Origin: Candidatus Flexicrinis proximus
Lineage (GTDB): Bacteria > Chloroflexota > Anaerolineae > Aggregatilineales > Phototrophicaceae
Assembly (NCBI GenBank): GCA_016712885.1
Contig: JADJQF010000004.1
Coordinates: forward strand, 310,001-374,000
Reading direction: 5' to 3'
Length of the DNA: 64,000 nucleotides
The notes under the pieces were generated by a model. The model was not told the origin of the DNA. It searched no databases and worked only from the letters and a program-made list of their open reading frames with translations. This document shows, piece after piece, positions 31,703 to 43,436 of the stretch (position 1 is the stretch's first letter; each line of letters begins with the position of its first letter). The position numbers were made by a program, and so were the translations under genes.

Positions 31703-34216
31703 CTAGTTCAGCGGCTCTGCGGCGCGAAGTGCGGTCGATGTACGGTAGACGCGCGTGTCGCCAGACTCGCACACGATTTCCAGTCCTTCGCGGAACTTGA
31801 CCTCGCCGTCCTGCCCGTAACGGGTCCGCTCGGCGCTGCCGTACACAATATAGTCGATACCATACTGCTCAATAATCGGCTGCACCACATCGAGTCGCAA
31901 GTCAGTGTACAGAGTGACAATATCCTGTTCACGGGTGCCGATGGCGGCGGAATAACCGCGCCCGCGCCACTGCCGTTCATGCCCCTGCCAGCCTAGAACT
32001 GTGGGCAGGCCGGTAATTCCCGCCAGTCTGCCGGACGCGATTCCGCCGGGGAAATAGTCGTAACTTCCGTGGAAGCTGACTTCTGCGGCGACTATATCCG
32101 TCTGTCCTGCGGTGAGGTCGCGCAGGCAAAGCATGGCGCGATAGTCGTTAGCGTTCGTCAACGTGGAAGAACCGTCGAGCGTGATTGCAGCGGCATTGGG
32201 GTTATTTGCCCGGCCGGTTTCGTTGAACATGCGTTCCGGCACGGCACGCAGGGGGTAGTCGAGGCCGAGCGCCAAGAGGAACACGGCAAGCGCTGAGAAA
32301 CCAATCCGGACAGCAGGCGGAAGCGGCCTGTAGCCATGCGGGCTAGCGATGCTCCAAACGCCGTAGGCGCAGGCAATCGCCAGCAGCGCCCACGCCTGAT
32401 AGTAGAACTTGAAGACGGTGTTCATGCGGCTGCCGAAGCCGTCGCGCAGATAGACGTAATCCGGAGTCAGGATCAGGAGCAGCGCACCGGCGATCAGGAG
32501 CAGGGCATAGCCGGTCGTGATGCTGTAGGGCAAGGCATCCCCGTCCTTGGCTTTCACCGTCCCGAAAAGCCGGGCCGCGACAACGAACACGCCGGCAACC
32601 AGCAGAAGCGTGGTAAACAGATAGGCAAGCCGCTTGGCGATCATCGCATTGAACGCTTCGCTGCCTGCGGACATCAGATATGTTTGCTGGGGACCAGCCC
32701 AATCGCTGCTTCGCGTGCCGAACAGAACGAGAATGAGCATCAGCGCAAGCAAGGCAAAAAACGTCCCGAATGCGGCCACCGCGCCATATTTCAGGTTCAG
32801 GCCGCGACCGCCGCGCCACGCCTCGACGCCCAGAAACAGGAGTGTGAGGGGGAAGAGCGCCCCAAACGCGAGGAACAACTGTTGGGCGGCTGTGGGATGG
32901 ATCAGGTTGGGCAGCGCGCCGCCCAACTGCGACCCGAAGCTGACCAGGAAGGGCAGATAAGCGATGAGCATCACGCCGGCCACCCCCCCGAGGAAGACCA
33001 GCAGCGCGATACCGTCGTCCACGGTCAGTCGACCTCGACCGTCCGCGTAACGCCGCAGCCCCTCCGCGCCCACGATGAGGGCAATGTAGATGGGCGCGTC
33101 CCAGGTGTTCAGGAAGATCAAGCCGCCTACGGTGATCCCGCAGAAGATCGACATCAGGGTATCGGCACGGCGCTGGTTGAGCGCCAGGCTCAGACCGATC
33201 CCCATTGCCAGCAGTACGAACGGCAGCGCCATCACATGCGGGTGGTTATCCGCAAGCGTGTAGCTGAACATCGGAAATTCGTTGATGACTTCTTCTTTTT
33301 CCGACCCCATGCCGGGCAGGTTCCGGTCATGCAGGACGCGCGCGCTGTTCCACCACCACCAATAATCCCATGAAGGCGTATTTTCATTCAGGGGACTTAG
33401 GCGGTCGCGTACATCCCAGAAAGTGAGTGTGGATTGGTCGCTGACGTGGTTCTGATACGGCTCATCGACGAAAGGAGTCAGGTAATTCCCCATCACCGCG
33501 ACAGCGAAAAGACCGATAACGCCTGTTAGCACGGCGGCTTGCTGCGTCCCGCGGACACGGACGAGGTTGTAGACAACGCCGAACGCGGATAAACCGGCCA
33601 ACGCGAACAGCATTGCCGTCCAGAGGTTGTAGCCAATTCCAGCGATAACGCCGGACGTCATCGTAATCATAGCGGCGATGATGTAGCCAAAGTGATAGTA
33701 GCTGATGGCGTAGCCGGAAAGCCACGGATCATTAGGCGGAAAGGTCGGACTGCGCAGGATCGAGGCGAGGAAGGCCAGATCCATGGGCTTTTCGGTGGTG
33801 ACGAGATTGTTCTGATGAGCGCGGACGAAAGCCCAGAGCAGGAACATGGCGGCGAAGGCGATTTCGCCAGCGATTACCGCGCCCCGGTTACGCGCCCACC
33901 ATTCACGCAGGGACTCGCGTTTTTGGCGGCCGGAATAATCCGGCGCGCGAAAGACCGCAAATAATCCGACGCCCAGTACAATCAGTGCCGACAGCAGGAT
34001 GCCGCCCACTTCGTTGCGGAGGAAACCGAGAATGTTGAGCAGCCAGTAGACGAAGCCGATCGTCAGCAGCCCCAGGGGCCGGGCTAACAGATAGCCGCGG
34101 TCCGGCAGCGAGGACAGCATACGCCAGGCCAGGGGTAATGCCGCGGCCCCTGCAAGCGTCACGATCAGCCACCAGTTGACGATCATCCAGCCCTCGCGGG
34201 CGAGCCAGTCTCCCAA
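31703..34216 (-). CDS. DUF2298 / Chlor_Arch_YYY membrane protein
   Basis: An 837-residue multi-pass protein of the family found mainly in Chloroflexota and archaea. Signature: EKPMDLAFLASILRSPTFPPNDPWLSGYAISYYHFGY, the tyrosine-rich segment that names the family. MFSYTLADNHPHVMALPF (D-x-H-x-H) and the later FKFYYQAWALLAIACAYG follow. The exterior C-terminal domain contains GLPTVLGWQGHERQWRGR. Start TTG 34216 is taken because AGGAGGAAG lies 5 bp before it; an in-frame ATG 10 codons on lacks an SD. It is a full-length paralogue of the C-terminal half of the next gene. Function unknown, probably a glycosyltransferase-like role. Confidence 0.85.
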   Translation of the reverse strand: MGDWLAREGWMIVNWWLIVTLAGAAALPLAWRMLSSLPDRGYLLARPLGLLTIGFVYWLLNILGFLRNEVGGILLSALIVLGVGLFAVFRAPDYSGRQKRESLREWWARNRGAVIAGEIAFAAMFLLWAFVRAHQNNLVTTEKPMDLAFLASILRSPTFPPNDPWLSGYAISYYHFGYIIAAMITMTSGVIAGIGYNLWTAMLFALAGLSAFGVVYNLVRVRGTQQAAVLTGVIGLFAVAVMGNYLTPFVDEPYQNHVSDQSTLTFWDVRDRLSPLNENTPSWDYWWWWNSARVLHDRNLPGMGSEKEEVINEFPMFSYTLADNHPHVMALPFVLLAMGIGLSLALNQRRADTLMSIFCGITVGGLIFLNTWDAPIYIALIVGAEGLRRYADGRGRLTVDDGIALLVFLGGVAGVMLIAYLPFLVSFGSQLGGALPNLIHPTAAQQLFLAFGALFPLTLLFLGVEAWRGGRGLNLKYGAVAAFGTFFALLALMLILVLFGTRSSDWAGPQQTYLMSAGSEAFNAMIAKRLAYLFTTLLLVAGVFVVAARLFGTVKAKDGDALPYSITTGYALLLIAGALLLILTPDYVYLRDGFGSRMNTVFKFYYQAWALLAIACAYGVWSIASPHGYRPLPPAVRIGFSALAVFLLALGLDYPLRAVPERMFNETGRANNPNAAAITLDGSSTLTNANDYRAMLCLRDLTAGQTDIVAAEVSFHGSYDYFPGGIASGRLAGITGLPTVLGWQGHERQWRGRGYSAAIGTREQDIVTLYTDLRLDVVQPIIEQYGIDYIVYGSAERTRYGQDGEVKFREGLEIVCESGDTRVYRTSTALRAAEPLN

Positions 34217-34325
34217 AACTTCCTCCTCAAAAAATCTCCTGGTTGTCCGCTGCGCGCCGCTACTGCGGCCTGCCCACCAATTCCCCGAAACCAGCCAACG
34301 GGGAGCCGGGCGAAGGGGACCAGGT

Positions 34326-37300
34326 CTAGTTGTTCATCGCCACACTAACATCCGGGCCGTTTTCGCGGAGCACCCGGTAGATCAATGTCTTGCCATCGAC
34401 GGTCAGTTCGGGCTCAAGCCAGCCATCTGAAACCATCAGGTCGAACTTCGCGAGGCCGCCGTCGAGCGAGTAGTTCGCGCGTTCCAGACCCGCGACGACG
34501 ATGTACTCGATGTCGAAATTCTCGATAATGCGCCAGGCAGAGACCGGGCTGGTGGTCGTGTAGAAGTAGTTGATGTTGTATACGCGCTGCCAGACCAGGT
34601 CACCCAGCATAGGCAGCGTGCGCTGCTGCCGCTGATGGAAGTTCCAGCCCTGGACTGACGGCAGACCCGTATGAATGGCAATCCGGCCGCCCCAATAATA
34701 CTCTTCCTGTGGGCTCCGGCCTTCGATGATAACCGGCGATCCTTTGACGTTGTCCTGCAGCCACGTGATCGCCTGGTAATCCAGCGACATATCGACAAAT
34801 GTGTCGAGTCCTCCCTCGAAGTACTCCTTTGTCGCAGCCATGAATTGAGCGCCGTCGAGCGTTATGCCGACCTCATCGCCCGACAGCCGGAAGTTCGACT
34901 TGCCGATGGTGGCCATAACCGGAAATAGCGCTGCGGCGATGAACATGAGGCTGCCGAGCCCGTACCAGAGATAGAACAGCCCCGGGTGCCAGCGGCGTGA
35001 GGCTTCGAGCAGCCAGGCGACGCCAGCGCCGGCGGCTACACTGAACAGCAGCCAGACTTGAATGTAGAACTTAAAGACGGTGTTCTGACGCCCCACGTCC
35101 CCGTCAAGCACGATGATTTCAACGGCCAGCGTGAGCGCCAGTGCCAGCGCGGAGATCACCAATACGAACTGCATGGCCGTGCTTTGGCCGGGACGGAAGA
35201 AAAGAACGGCAATCCAGGCGACGAGTGGCACGACGATCAGCGCGACCTGATAATTCGTCATCGCAGCAGCAACAGAACCGACGATCAGGCCAACGGCAAT
35301 CAGGAAGCCCGAAAGCAGCAGCCACCCCTTGCCTCTGAGCGCACGCACTTTCACCGACCGCAGCCACTGACCTGTTTCCCAGACCAGCAGCGAAAACACG
35401 ATGAACAGGAACAGGCCGTGGATATCCAGATACGCCCAAAGCGGGGTCTGGTTGCCATCCCATAACTTGACACTGCTGTACGTGCTGGCGTACCACTGGG
35501 TAAACGGCCGGGCGGCGAAGTAGCCGATCACCATCAGGCCGCCGTTGGTGAGTACAAGGTCGAGCAAAGACCAGCGCGAAATACGCCGCCAGCGCAGCCA
35601 CCAGACGTAGCCCAACCCGAGCAGGCCGAGCGCAGTGAAGGTCGGCCACTCCCAGGTGTTCACCGCCCGGAACAGCCCGATCGTGATTGCGCCGATCGCC
35701 AAGGCTATCCAGCGCCAACCCGCGCGGCGAGTCTCGCGGCCCGCCAGCAGAATTTCGTTGAGGACGAAGCCGATGGCAAAGATCATCAGCGGCATCGAGA
35801 TCATGTGCGCGTGCAGGTCGCCATACACGAAGGTGAAGTACGGCATCTCAGTGATGGCACCGCCGCCAACGGCTTCCGTAATGACCCGCGAGGGCTGCCA
35901 GAACCAACGGTTCGCGTCTACCGAGAGCGGCCTTCTATCGGTGAATATCTGACCAAGCCCAGTGAACACAGCCCGCCATTGGTCAAGGGCGACATCAATC
36001 TCGTAGCGCACGCTGTCAATCGTGCTGGGGTTGTCAGCGCGTTCGAACAAGGCCACGAGCGCGTCGCCGGTCGGGTCGGAACCCGTCTCGCTGCGATACT
36101 GCTCGGTCAGGAAATCCGCCATCGTCACCTGATCGTTGTAGCCGCCCATACGGGCCAGCCCGTTGAGGGCGACCCGCGGTGTATCGAGGTTGCCTAATAC
36201 GACCGCCATCAACAGCGCGGCAATACCGGCGATGTATGGGTTTCCAAGCGGCCTGGGCCGTGAACTGCGGGGGCTGGCGTCGATGGAAAGCGCCGGCCTG
36301 AGCGGTGTGACCCGCCAGCGGTCTACCAGCGAGTACGCCAGGCTAAACGCCCCGACGCCGGTCATGGCAAACAGCATCGGCAGGATCAGGTTATAGGCGA
36401 TAGACGGGATGATGCCGGTCATCAGGGTCGGGACGCCGACAAAGACGTAGCCGAAGTAGTAGTAGTTGATGTAGCCGCCTGCATGCCACGGATCGAGCGG
36501 CGGGAATACAGTGCTGCGCAGCACACCGTTGAAATAGGCGACGTCCATGGGCTTCTCGCCGCCATAGCCGGTCGTCCACAGGTCGGGGTTTGTGGCGCGC
36601 ACGAACAGCATCAGGGCGAAAAGTGCCGCGAATGCAACTTCAGTGACCAGAAGGAGGCGCAGATTTGCACGCAGGAAGCCGAAGAATTGACCGCGATTAC
36701 GCAGCACAATGACGATGCTGAGGGCGGCCATAGTCAGGGTAATCAGGGCCAACCCGGTGGCGTTCCACAACGGCCACTGCAGGCTGGCGCCAACCCAGGC
36801 GATAAATGCAACCATGAGGACGCCGGCGGTACGCGAGAGCGCATAACCGCGGTCGCTGAAGGCGGGCATGGCGCGCCACAGGAGCGGCCAGATCGACATG
36901 CCGATCATCCAGACCAGCGCATACCAGAGCGCCGCACCGATCAATGGCTGCGTATTGAGCAAGCTGTCACGGTTGAAGCGCTCTGACCACGTACCGCCTT
37001 CGGTCTGCAGACGCCACGATTCCGGCGAGAACATGAGCTGGGTCGGCGCCTGGCTGGCGGTTTGCACATCCCAGACGACCGGGCCAAGCAGCGTTGAGTC
37101 GGTCGCCTCACCATAACTTGAGTCGACCGATGGAGGCCGCATCAACGGGACAGAATTGAGGATTTCGGCAGTCCGCGCCGGGTCGTAACTGTCGCTGCGC
37201 TTGAAGATGAATACGGCAGGATGGTCGTAGACGTGGAAGGCTTCTTCGGCCTCGAACTCGTTGAGCCATTCTGGAGAGTCATAGGTGGGCAGGTGCTGAT

Positions 37301-39623
37301 CGCTGATGCGAACCGGCCCCAGTTCGAAGGTTTCCTCGAAAGAGGCGGCTAGTTCATAGCCGAGCTCGCCGCTGAAGAGCGCGTCGTAATAGACATTTGT
37401 GAGCGGCCAGCGCAGCGCGATGCGATTCTGCGAGTCGTAGCGGCGGTTGGTGCCGATGATCAGGTATTCGGTATTGTCCAGGACGCGCTGCATGTGCACG
37501 CGCTTCCACTGTTCGTCCTCGGCCACGATTTCGAGTTCGTAGCCGTTGAGGATCGAATACCAGGTATTACGTTTGTGGCAGTCCGCCGGACTGAGCAATC
37601 CCGGGGGAGGATCGTCGGCGAGGGTCATGCCTAACGGCAGCGTACACACCTGCGGCGGAACAACCTCGTCCCAGGATCCTTCCCAGGTCATCAGCGCACC
37701 GGAGGAGACCAGCGGGCCGCCAAAGACAGCCTGGGCGCGGAAGACATAGGTTTTTCCCGCCTCAACCTGAAGCGGCGGGTCGAGTGGGATCGTGTAGCTG
37801 CGGCCGACGCGATCGGGGTCGTAAGCGAACTCGTCGGTGAGGACCGACTCTACCAGCGGAAGTTCACTGTCTTCCTCGGTAAACCAGATGCGGAGCGCGG
37901 ACGAACCAATCTGTGCGGTGAGCGAACCCAGATGCGGCGTATAGACGCTGCTGATGGTTCCGCTTTGGGCCGATGTGAATTTGACACTGTGCGAGAAAGA
38001 ACTCTGGATGGTGGTCGCGTTGCTGACCGGCTCGTTCTTCTGCCCGTCGGTGTTCATCAGCGCGAAGTTGATCCACGGAGAGCCTTCCGGCGCATTATCC
38101 AGGCGCGCGGCAAAGTCGGCCGGAAGGTTTTCCCACACCCAATGGCCGGCCTGCGTGAACGTGGCCTGATGCTTATAGATATTCGTGAAGGCAAATGCCC
38201 ACAGGATGGTAAATACGGGTACGCCGACCAGAGCGGCCCGCGTGAGGACGACCCGGATGGCGCGCCCGGCAGGGCGGAAGCGGCGCGAATTCGCCCAATT
38301 CACGGCGCCGACCAGGCCATAGGCAGCCAACACGGCAAACGCCGCGTAGAGCGGCAGAAAATAGCGCATCGACGTGACGAAATTTCCGCCGATCCAGCCG
38401 AAATAGATGGTGACCCAGATGACAAGCGGCAGGGTGACCAGGGCGTTTGGCCGGCCCCGCACAATGCGTATACCAGACCAGACCGCGGCGATCCACCCGG
38501 CCAGGCCCAGCGCAATCCCCATCCCCCAGAGCACCATATTCGAGAAGGGATAGAGATAGGCAATCCTGCCGACCCACTGCCACTGCGGCGGGGAGCCGTT
38601 TGCGGGACTGGTCTCAAACCGCGCCTGTCCAAGATCTTCCAGCCAGCGGCTGTTTGGCAGCAGACCAAAGAAACCCGGCCCAACGAAGGCATAAGGGTTG
38701 AAGAGTCTGAAGACGAGAATGGTGAAGAAGCCGGCCAGCACCAGCCCGCCGAACTCCCGAACGATTATTCGACTGCGTTCGCCGCTCGGAAGGCTGCGTT
38801 CGAAGGCCGGGAGCATGCGTAGGCCGGTGACGGCAACGATGGCGGCGACGAGCGGAAAGACGTTGAAACGGCTCGCCAGAGCGGCGCCAAATGCGGCGCC
38901 GAACAGCGCGTAATCCCACCACTTCCCGGTGGCCTGGGCCCGCACCGCGCCGAAAAGGGCCAACGCGACCCACAGCGAAGACATGGCGTCCGCAGTGGCA
39001 TAGTGTGACACCTGAATCGGGAGGACTGCGCCTGCATACAGCCAGGCGGCCAGCACGCCGGTCCATTTGCCGCGCAGCTGAGAACCGATCCCGAAACAGA
39101 TTACGATCACCAGCGTGTCGTAGACCGATGAGAGCATGCGCCAGACCAGCGGGAATCCGTCGTAGCTGGTATAGAGTTCGCGCAGGGGTTCATCCGGGTT
39201 CGGGTTCGAGCGCAGGGACTCGAGGATTTCAGCGAACCAGTGTGCGATGAATGGCGGCATCGTGCCGTAGGCGTAATGCCCTGCGCCAATGTTATGAGGA
39301 TTGTTGTCCGAGCAGCGCGCGTCAAAATAGCCGCCAACGCCGTTGGTATTAGGGTAGGCTTCCTGGCAGTGCTGCGACTGCGCACCTTCGTCACCATCGG
39401 TGAAGGTTAGATAGCCGCGGTCGAGCTGAAGACCGATGTAGCCTGTCATGAAGCGTTCATCGGGGTGGAACTGGACGTAATCGTCCCAGTTCCGTCCTAT
39501 CGACCGGAAATGGTAACCGACCGCAACGGCAAGCAAGACCAGTCCCAGCGCGACCAGATCGGGCGGGCGCAGCCGGACAGTCAGCCGGCGAAGTAAATTG
39601 GGAACGCGTGGTTGATCAGTCAT
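34326..39623 (-). CDS. Giant fusion: GT39-like membrane glycosyltransferase plus DUF2298/YYY domain
   Basis: A 1765-residue protein. Residues about 20-520 form a GT-C membrane module: TM1 DLVALGLVLLAVAVGYHFRS, then DDYVQFHPDERFMTGYIGLQ with the acidic pair typical of GT39 enzymes, and ASRFNVFPLVAAIVAV. About 520-900 is a soluble exterior region with a beta-rich part (SSVYTPHLGSLTAQIGSSAL; PLQVEAGKTYVFRAQAVFGG). About 900-1765 is a complete YYY module: EKPMDVAYFNGVLRSTVFPP, DPWHAGGYINYYYFGYVFVG, YGDLHAHMISMPLMIFAIGF, VFKFYIQVWLLFSVAAGAG, GLPSVQGWNFHQRQQRTLPM. First gene of the operon; the spacer to the next gene is 109 bp. Confidence 0.85.
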   Translation of the reverse strand: MTDQPRVPNLLRRLTVRLRPPDLVALGLVLLAVAVGYHFRSIGRNWDDYVQFHPDERFMTGYIGLQLDRGYLTFTDGDEGAQSQHCQEAYPNTNGVGGYFDARCSDNNPHNIGAGHYAYGTMPPFIAHWFAEILESLRSNPNPDEPLRELYTSYDGFPLVWRMLSSVYDTLVIVICFGIGSQLRGKWTGVLAAWLYAGAVLPIQVSHYATADAMSSLWVALALFGAVRAQATGKWWDYALFGAAFGAALASRFNVFPLVAAIVAVTGLRMLPAFERSLPSGERSRIIVREFGGLVLAGFFTILVFRLFNPYAFVGPGFFGLLPNSRWLEDLGQARFETSPANGSPPQWQWVGRIAYLYPFSNMVLWGMGIALGLAGWIAAVWSGIRIVRGRPNALVTLPLVIWVTIYFGWIGGNFVTSMRYFLPLYAAFAVLAAYGLVGAVNWANSRRFRPAGRAIRVVLTRAALVGVPVFTILWAFAFTNIYKHQATFTQAGHWVWENLPADFAARLDNAPEGSPWINFALMNTDGQKNEPVSNATTIQSSFSHSVKFTSAQSGTISSVYTPHLGSLTAQIGSSALRIWFTEEDSELPLVESVLTDEFAYDPDRVGRSYTIPLDPPLQVEAGKTYVFRAQAVFGGPLVSSGALMTWEGSWDEVVPPQVCTLPLGMTLADDPPPGLLSPADCHKRNTWYSILNGYELEIVAEDEQWKRVHMQRVLDNTEYLIIGTNRRYDSQNRIALRWPLTNVYYDALFSGELGYELAASFEETFELGPVRISDQHLPTYDSPEWLNEFEAEEAFHVYDHPAVFIFKRSDSYDPARTAEILNSVPLMRPPSVDSSYGEATDSTLLGPVVWDVQTASQAPTQLMFSPESWRLQTEGGTWSERFNRDSLLNTQPLIGAALWYALVWMIGMSIWPLLWRAMPAFSDRGYALSRTAGVLMVAFIAWVGASLQWPLWNATGLALITLTMAALSIVIVLRNRGQFFGFLRANLRLLLVTEVAFAALFALMLFVRATNPDLWTTGYGGEKPMDVAYFNGVLRSTVFPPLDPWHAGGYINYYYFGYVFVGVPTLMTGIIPSIAYNLILPMLFAMTGVGAFSLAYSLVDRWRVTPLRPALSIDASPRSSRPRPLGNPYIAGIAALLMAVVLGNLDTPRVALNGLARMGGYNDQVTMADFLTEQYRSETGSDPTGDALVALFERADNPSTIDSVRYEIDVALDQWRAVFTGLGQIFTDRRPLSVDANRWFWQPSRVITEAVGGGAITEMPYFTFVYGDLHAHMISMPLMIFAIGFVLNEILLAGRETRRAGWRWIALAIGAITIGLFRAVNTWEWPTFTALGLLGLGYVWWLRWRRISRWSLLDLVLTNGGLMVIGYFAARPFTQWYASTYSSVKLWDGNQTPLWAYLDIHGLFLFIVFSLLVWETGQWLRSVKVRALRGKGWLLLSGFLIAVGLIVGSVAAAMTNYQVALIVVPLVAWIAVLFFRPGQSTAMQFVLVISALALALTLAVEIIVLDGDVGRQNTVFKFYIQVWLLFSVAAGAGVAWLLEASRRWHPGLFYLWYGLGSLMFIAAALFPVMATIGKSNFRLSGDEVGITLDGAQFMAATKEYFEGGLDTFVDMSLDYQAITWLQDNVKGSPVIIEGRSPQEEYYWGGRIAIHTGLPSVQGWNFHQRQQRTLPMLGDLVWQRVYNINYFYTTTSPVSAWRIIENFDIEYIVVAGLERANYSLDGGLAKFDLMVSDGWLEPELTVDGKTLIYRVLRENGPDVSVAMNN

Positions 39624-39769
39624 ACGAAGATGCGCGCAGTCGATAGAGACTTATCCGGACGTTATACACCTGCATATCAAACATACCTCACCACTGCACG
39701 TAGGTGTCCCTGCCGGTTGTATGCTCGGGCACAGCCAGCAGCCATGCGACGCCTGCCGCCTCGTACGTG

Positions 39770-41656
<1,887 letters not shown>

Positions 41657-41690
41657 GAGCCGTTGAACGTTCGCTGATTTTCAGCGTGCC

Positions 41691-41699
41691 ATTATAGCA
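41691..41699 (-). promoter_or_regulatory. Extended -10 promoter of the ABC-F gene
   Basis: Minus-strand TGC-TATAAT, a perfect extended -10, 35 bp upstream of ATG 41656. Confidence 0.6.
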
Positions 41700-41745
41700 G
41701 ACCGACGCGCGGCTCACGCGATAAAGAATTTCATAACGTGCCAGG

Positions 41746-42111
41746 CTATGTGGCGATGAGCCTGACCATCTCACCGACGATGCGCTCTAACTCGGCGCGC
41801 TTGGCCGCGATGTCGGCCATATCGGAGAGATACAGCATCCGCCGCGTGGGGTAGTCGCCTTCAAGCAGCGGACTAGCGATAGTGACACAGGCCGGATGAT
41901 GAAAGACGAGATGAATCGCGTCCTTTTTCCACAGGTTGAAGGTGACAAAGTCGGCGTTGCTATAGACATAGCTCGGCGCGTTCCACTTCACCAGCTCGCC
42001 GATGCCGGGGTGCACACCCTTGATGATGTCCCGGACGGCCTGCACCCCGGCCTTTAGTGGGTGGTCGAGTTCGGCCATGAACGCATCGACTGTAATCTTT
42101 TTCTTCGCCAT
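41746..42111 (-). CDS. DUF1801 domain protein
   Basis: A 121-residue small cytoplasmic protein. ATVDAFMAELDHP-type opening (ITVDAFMAELDHPLKAGVQA), the central VHPGIGELVKWNAPSYVYSN, and FVTFNLWKKDAIHLVFHHP are the DUF1801/YdhG-like signature (E-x-x-K-W-x-x-P). Function of the family is poorly defined; some relatives take part in intracellular iron or phosphate-related processes. ATG 42111 is preferred over an in-frame TTG eight codons upstream. It stands alone. Confidence 0.8.
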   Translation of the reverse strand: MAKKKITVDAFMAELDHPLKAGVQAVRDIIKGVHPGIGELVKWNAPSYVYSNADFVTFNLWKKDAIHLVFHHPACVTIASPLLEGDYPTRRMLYLSDMADIAAKRAELERIVGEMVRLIAT

Positions 42112-42264
42112 GCCAGACGCCCTGTGTCCTGCCAACCGTACCGTGAATATAGATCGTGTGTTCTAATCTGTCAAGCAGTTACCTGACCCGCGTAACCGTG
42201 TTTTCCGGCGGCGAATCGAAAGTAGTCGTAGACTCGGATGCAGGTGCACTATGGAGAACGCAGC

Positions 42265-43350
42265 ATGAAACAGTTCCTCTCTGCCCTTCTCGTCTGCGTC
42301 ACGATGATTTTTGGCACAGCGCAGGAGCCGCCGGTCATTCAACAGCTCACGCTCTCGCCGGATGGCACACTCGTGACATTCAAAGTCGTTGAGGCGCAGA
42401 TAGCCGCGGAATATTTCGGCGATGTGCCGGGAACGCTGGTTAGGCTCGAGCTTGAAACCGACACGCTTCATATCCTCAGCGTTCAGCCGGAGACGTTTTC
42501 CTGCGAACAGGAGGGCTGCCGGGCCGGTAACTGGCAGGGGACGCCGGTGTTTTCGCCGGATGGCAGCCAAATCGCGTGGGCGGAAACCGGAGAGACTTCC
42601 GGGCTGGTCATGGCTGTCCACACGATAGCGACTCAAGAGACTGTACGCTATCCAAATGTCCTGAAACTCGGGTTTCAGGACGGCAGCGATTTCGCTCTGC
42701 CCTATTTGGAATGGGGCGCCTCCGGCATTTTGAATCGATATTCCACAAATCTCGGGGTGGCGGACTTCCATGTGCTGCTGGACATTATTGACCCGGCGAC
42801 ACGGGCGGTTATGACGCTTGACCTTCACAGCTATGACGATGACTCCAGCCTGGCGCCAAGTATCGTCGAGTGGGCGATGCTGAACGGCGAGCAGGTACTG
42901 GCGTTCGGCTATTCGACCGGTTTGTGGGAGGTTGTCGATCTCAACGCACAGACGGTTACGCCGACCAGCGAACAGCTGCGCGGCCTCGTCCGGCGAGCGG
43001 GCGAGACCGAACCCGCCGGTGTGCTGCAGTATGTGTTTGGGGAGATTGACGGCGACCCGAACCCGCGCGTCATGATTGATCCGGCTGTCAATCGCACACT
43101 GGATGCGGCGAACGTGGCGATTTTGCTGAACGAGGAACAGCGGCAATTCGTCATGGGGGCGGTGCGAGCGATGCTGACGGCCAACCTGCCTGATGTCACA
43201 GCCATGGATGAGGGTGACGAGTTCACTGCATCGGCGCTGATGCTCGACGGCTCGGCAGGGGAAGCGGCCGCGCCTTCAATCGTATGGCAGTTCGAACAGG
43301 CGCCCAATGGCGAGCCACGCCCGTTGATAATCATTTCAGGCGAGGGGTAG
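42265..43350 (+). CDS. Secreted TolB/WD40-like beta-propeller protein
   Basis: A 361-residue protein with a signal peptide (KQFLSALLVCVTMIFGTAQ). QQLTLSPDGTLVTFKVVEA and TPVFSPDGSQIAWAET are two clear SPDG-x-x-(I/V)-x-(F/W) blades of TolB/PD40 type; further blades are less regular. It contains three Cys (one in the signal peptide; CEQEGC in the mature part). ATG 42265 is supported by GGAGAA just upstream. The role is unknown; periplasmic or exported propellers usually bind proteins or peptides. The 153-bp gap before it shows no strong promoter. Confidence 0.72.
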   Translation: MKQFLSALLVCVTMIFGTAQEPPVIQQLTLSPDGTLVTFKVVEAQIAAEYFGDVPGTLVRLELETDTLHILSVQPETFSCEQEGCRAGNWQGTPVFSPDGSQIAWAETGETSGLVMAVHTIATQETVRYPNVLKLGFQDGSDFALPYLEWGASGILNRYSTNLGVADFHVLLDIIDPATRAVMTLDLHSYDDDSSLAPSIVEWAMLNGEQVLAFGYSTGLWEVVDLNAQTVTPTSEQLRGLVRRAGETEPAGVLQYVFGEIDGDPNPRVMIDPAVNRTLDAANVAILLNEEQRQFVMGAVRAMLTANLPDVTAMDEGDEFTASALMLDGSAGEAAAPSIVWQFEQAPNGEPRPLIIISGEG

Positions 43351-43386
43351 ACGCTAAAAGCCGCACGCCACAAGGTGTCCCCACAC

Positions 43387-43395
43387 TGTTATAAT
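43387..43395 (+). promoter_or_regulatory. Extended -10 promoter of prfA operon
   Basis: TGT-TATAAT (43387-43395), a perfect extended -10, 41 bp upstream of the prfA ATG at 43437. The -35 match is poor. Confidence 0.55.
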
Positions 43396-43436
43396 GATGG
43401 GCAATTCCGCAAATCACCCATCCCGCAAGGCAGCAT

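Noticed and set aside
41670..41678. GAACGTTC palindrome near the ABC-F promoter as a LexA box
   Set aside because: It lacks the 4-bp spacer of GAAC-N4-GTTC and lies at the gene start, so it is more likely chance.
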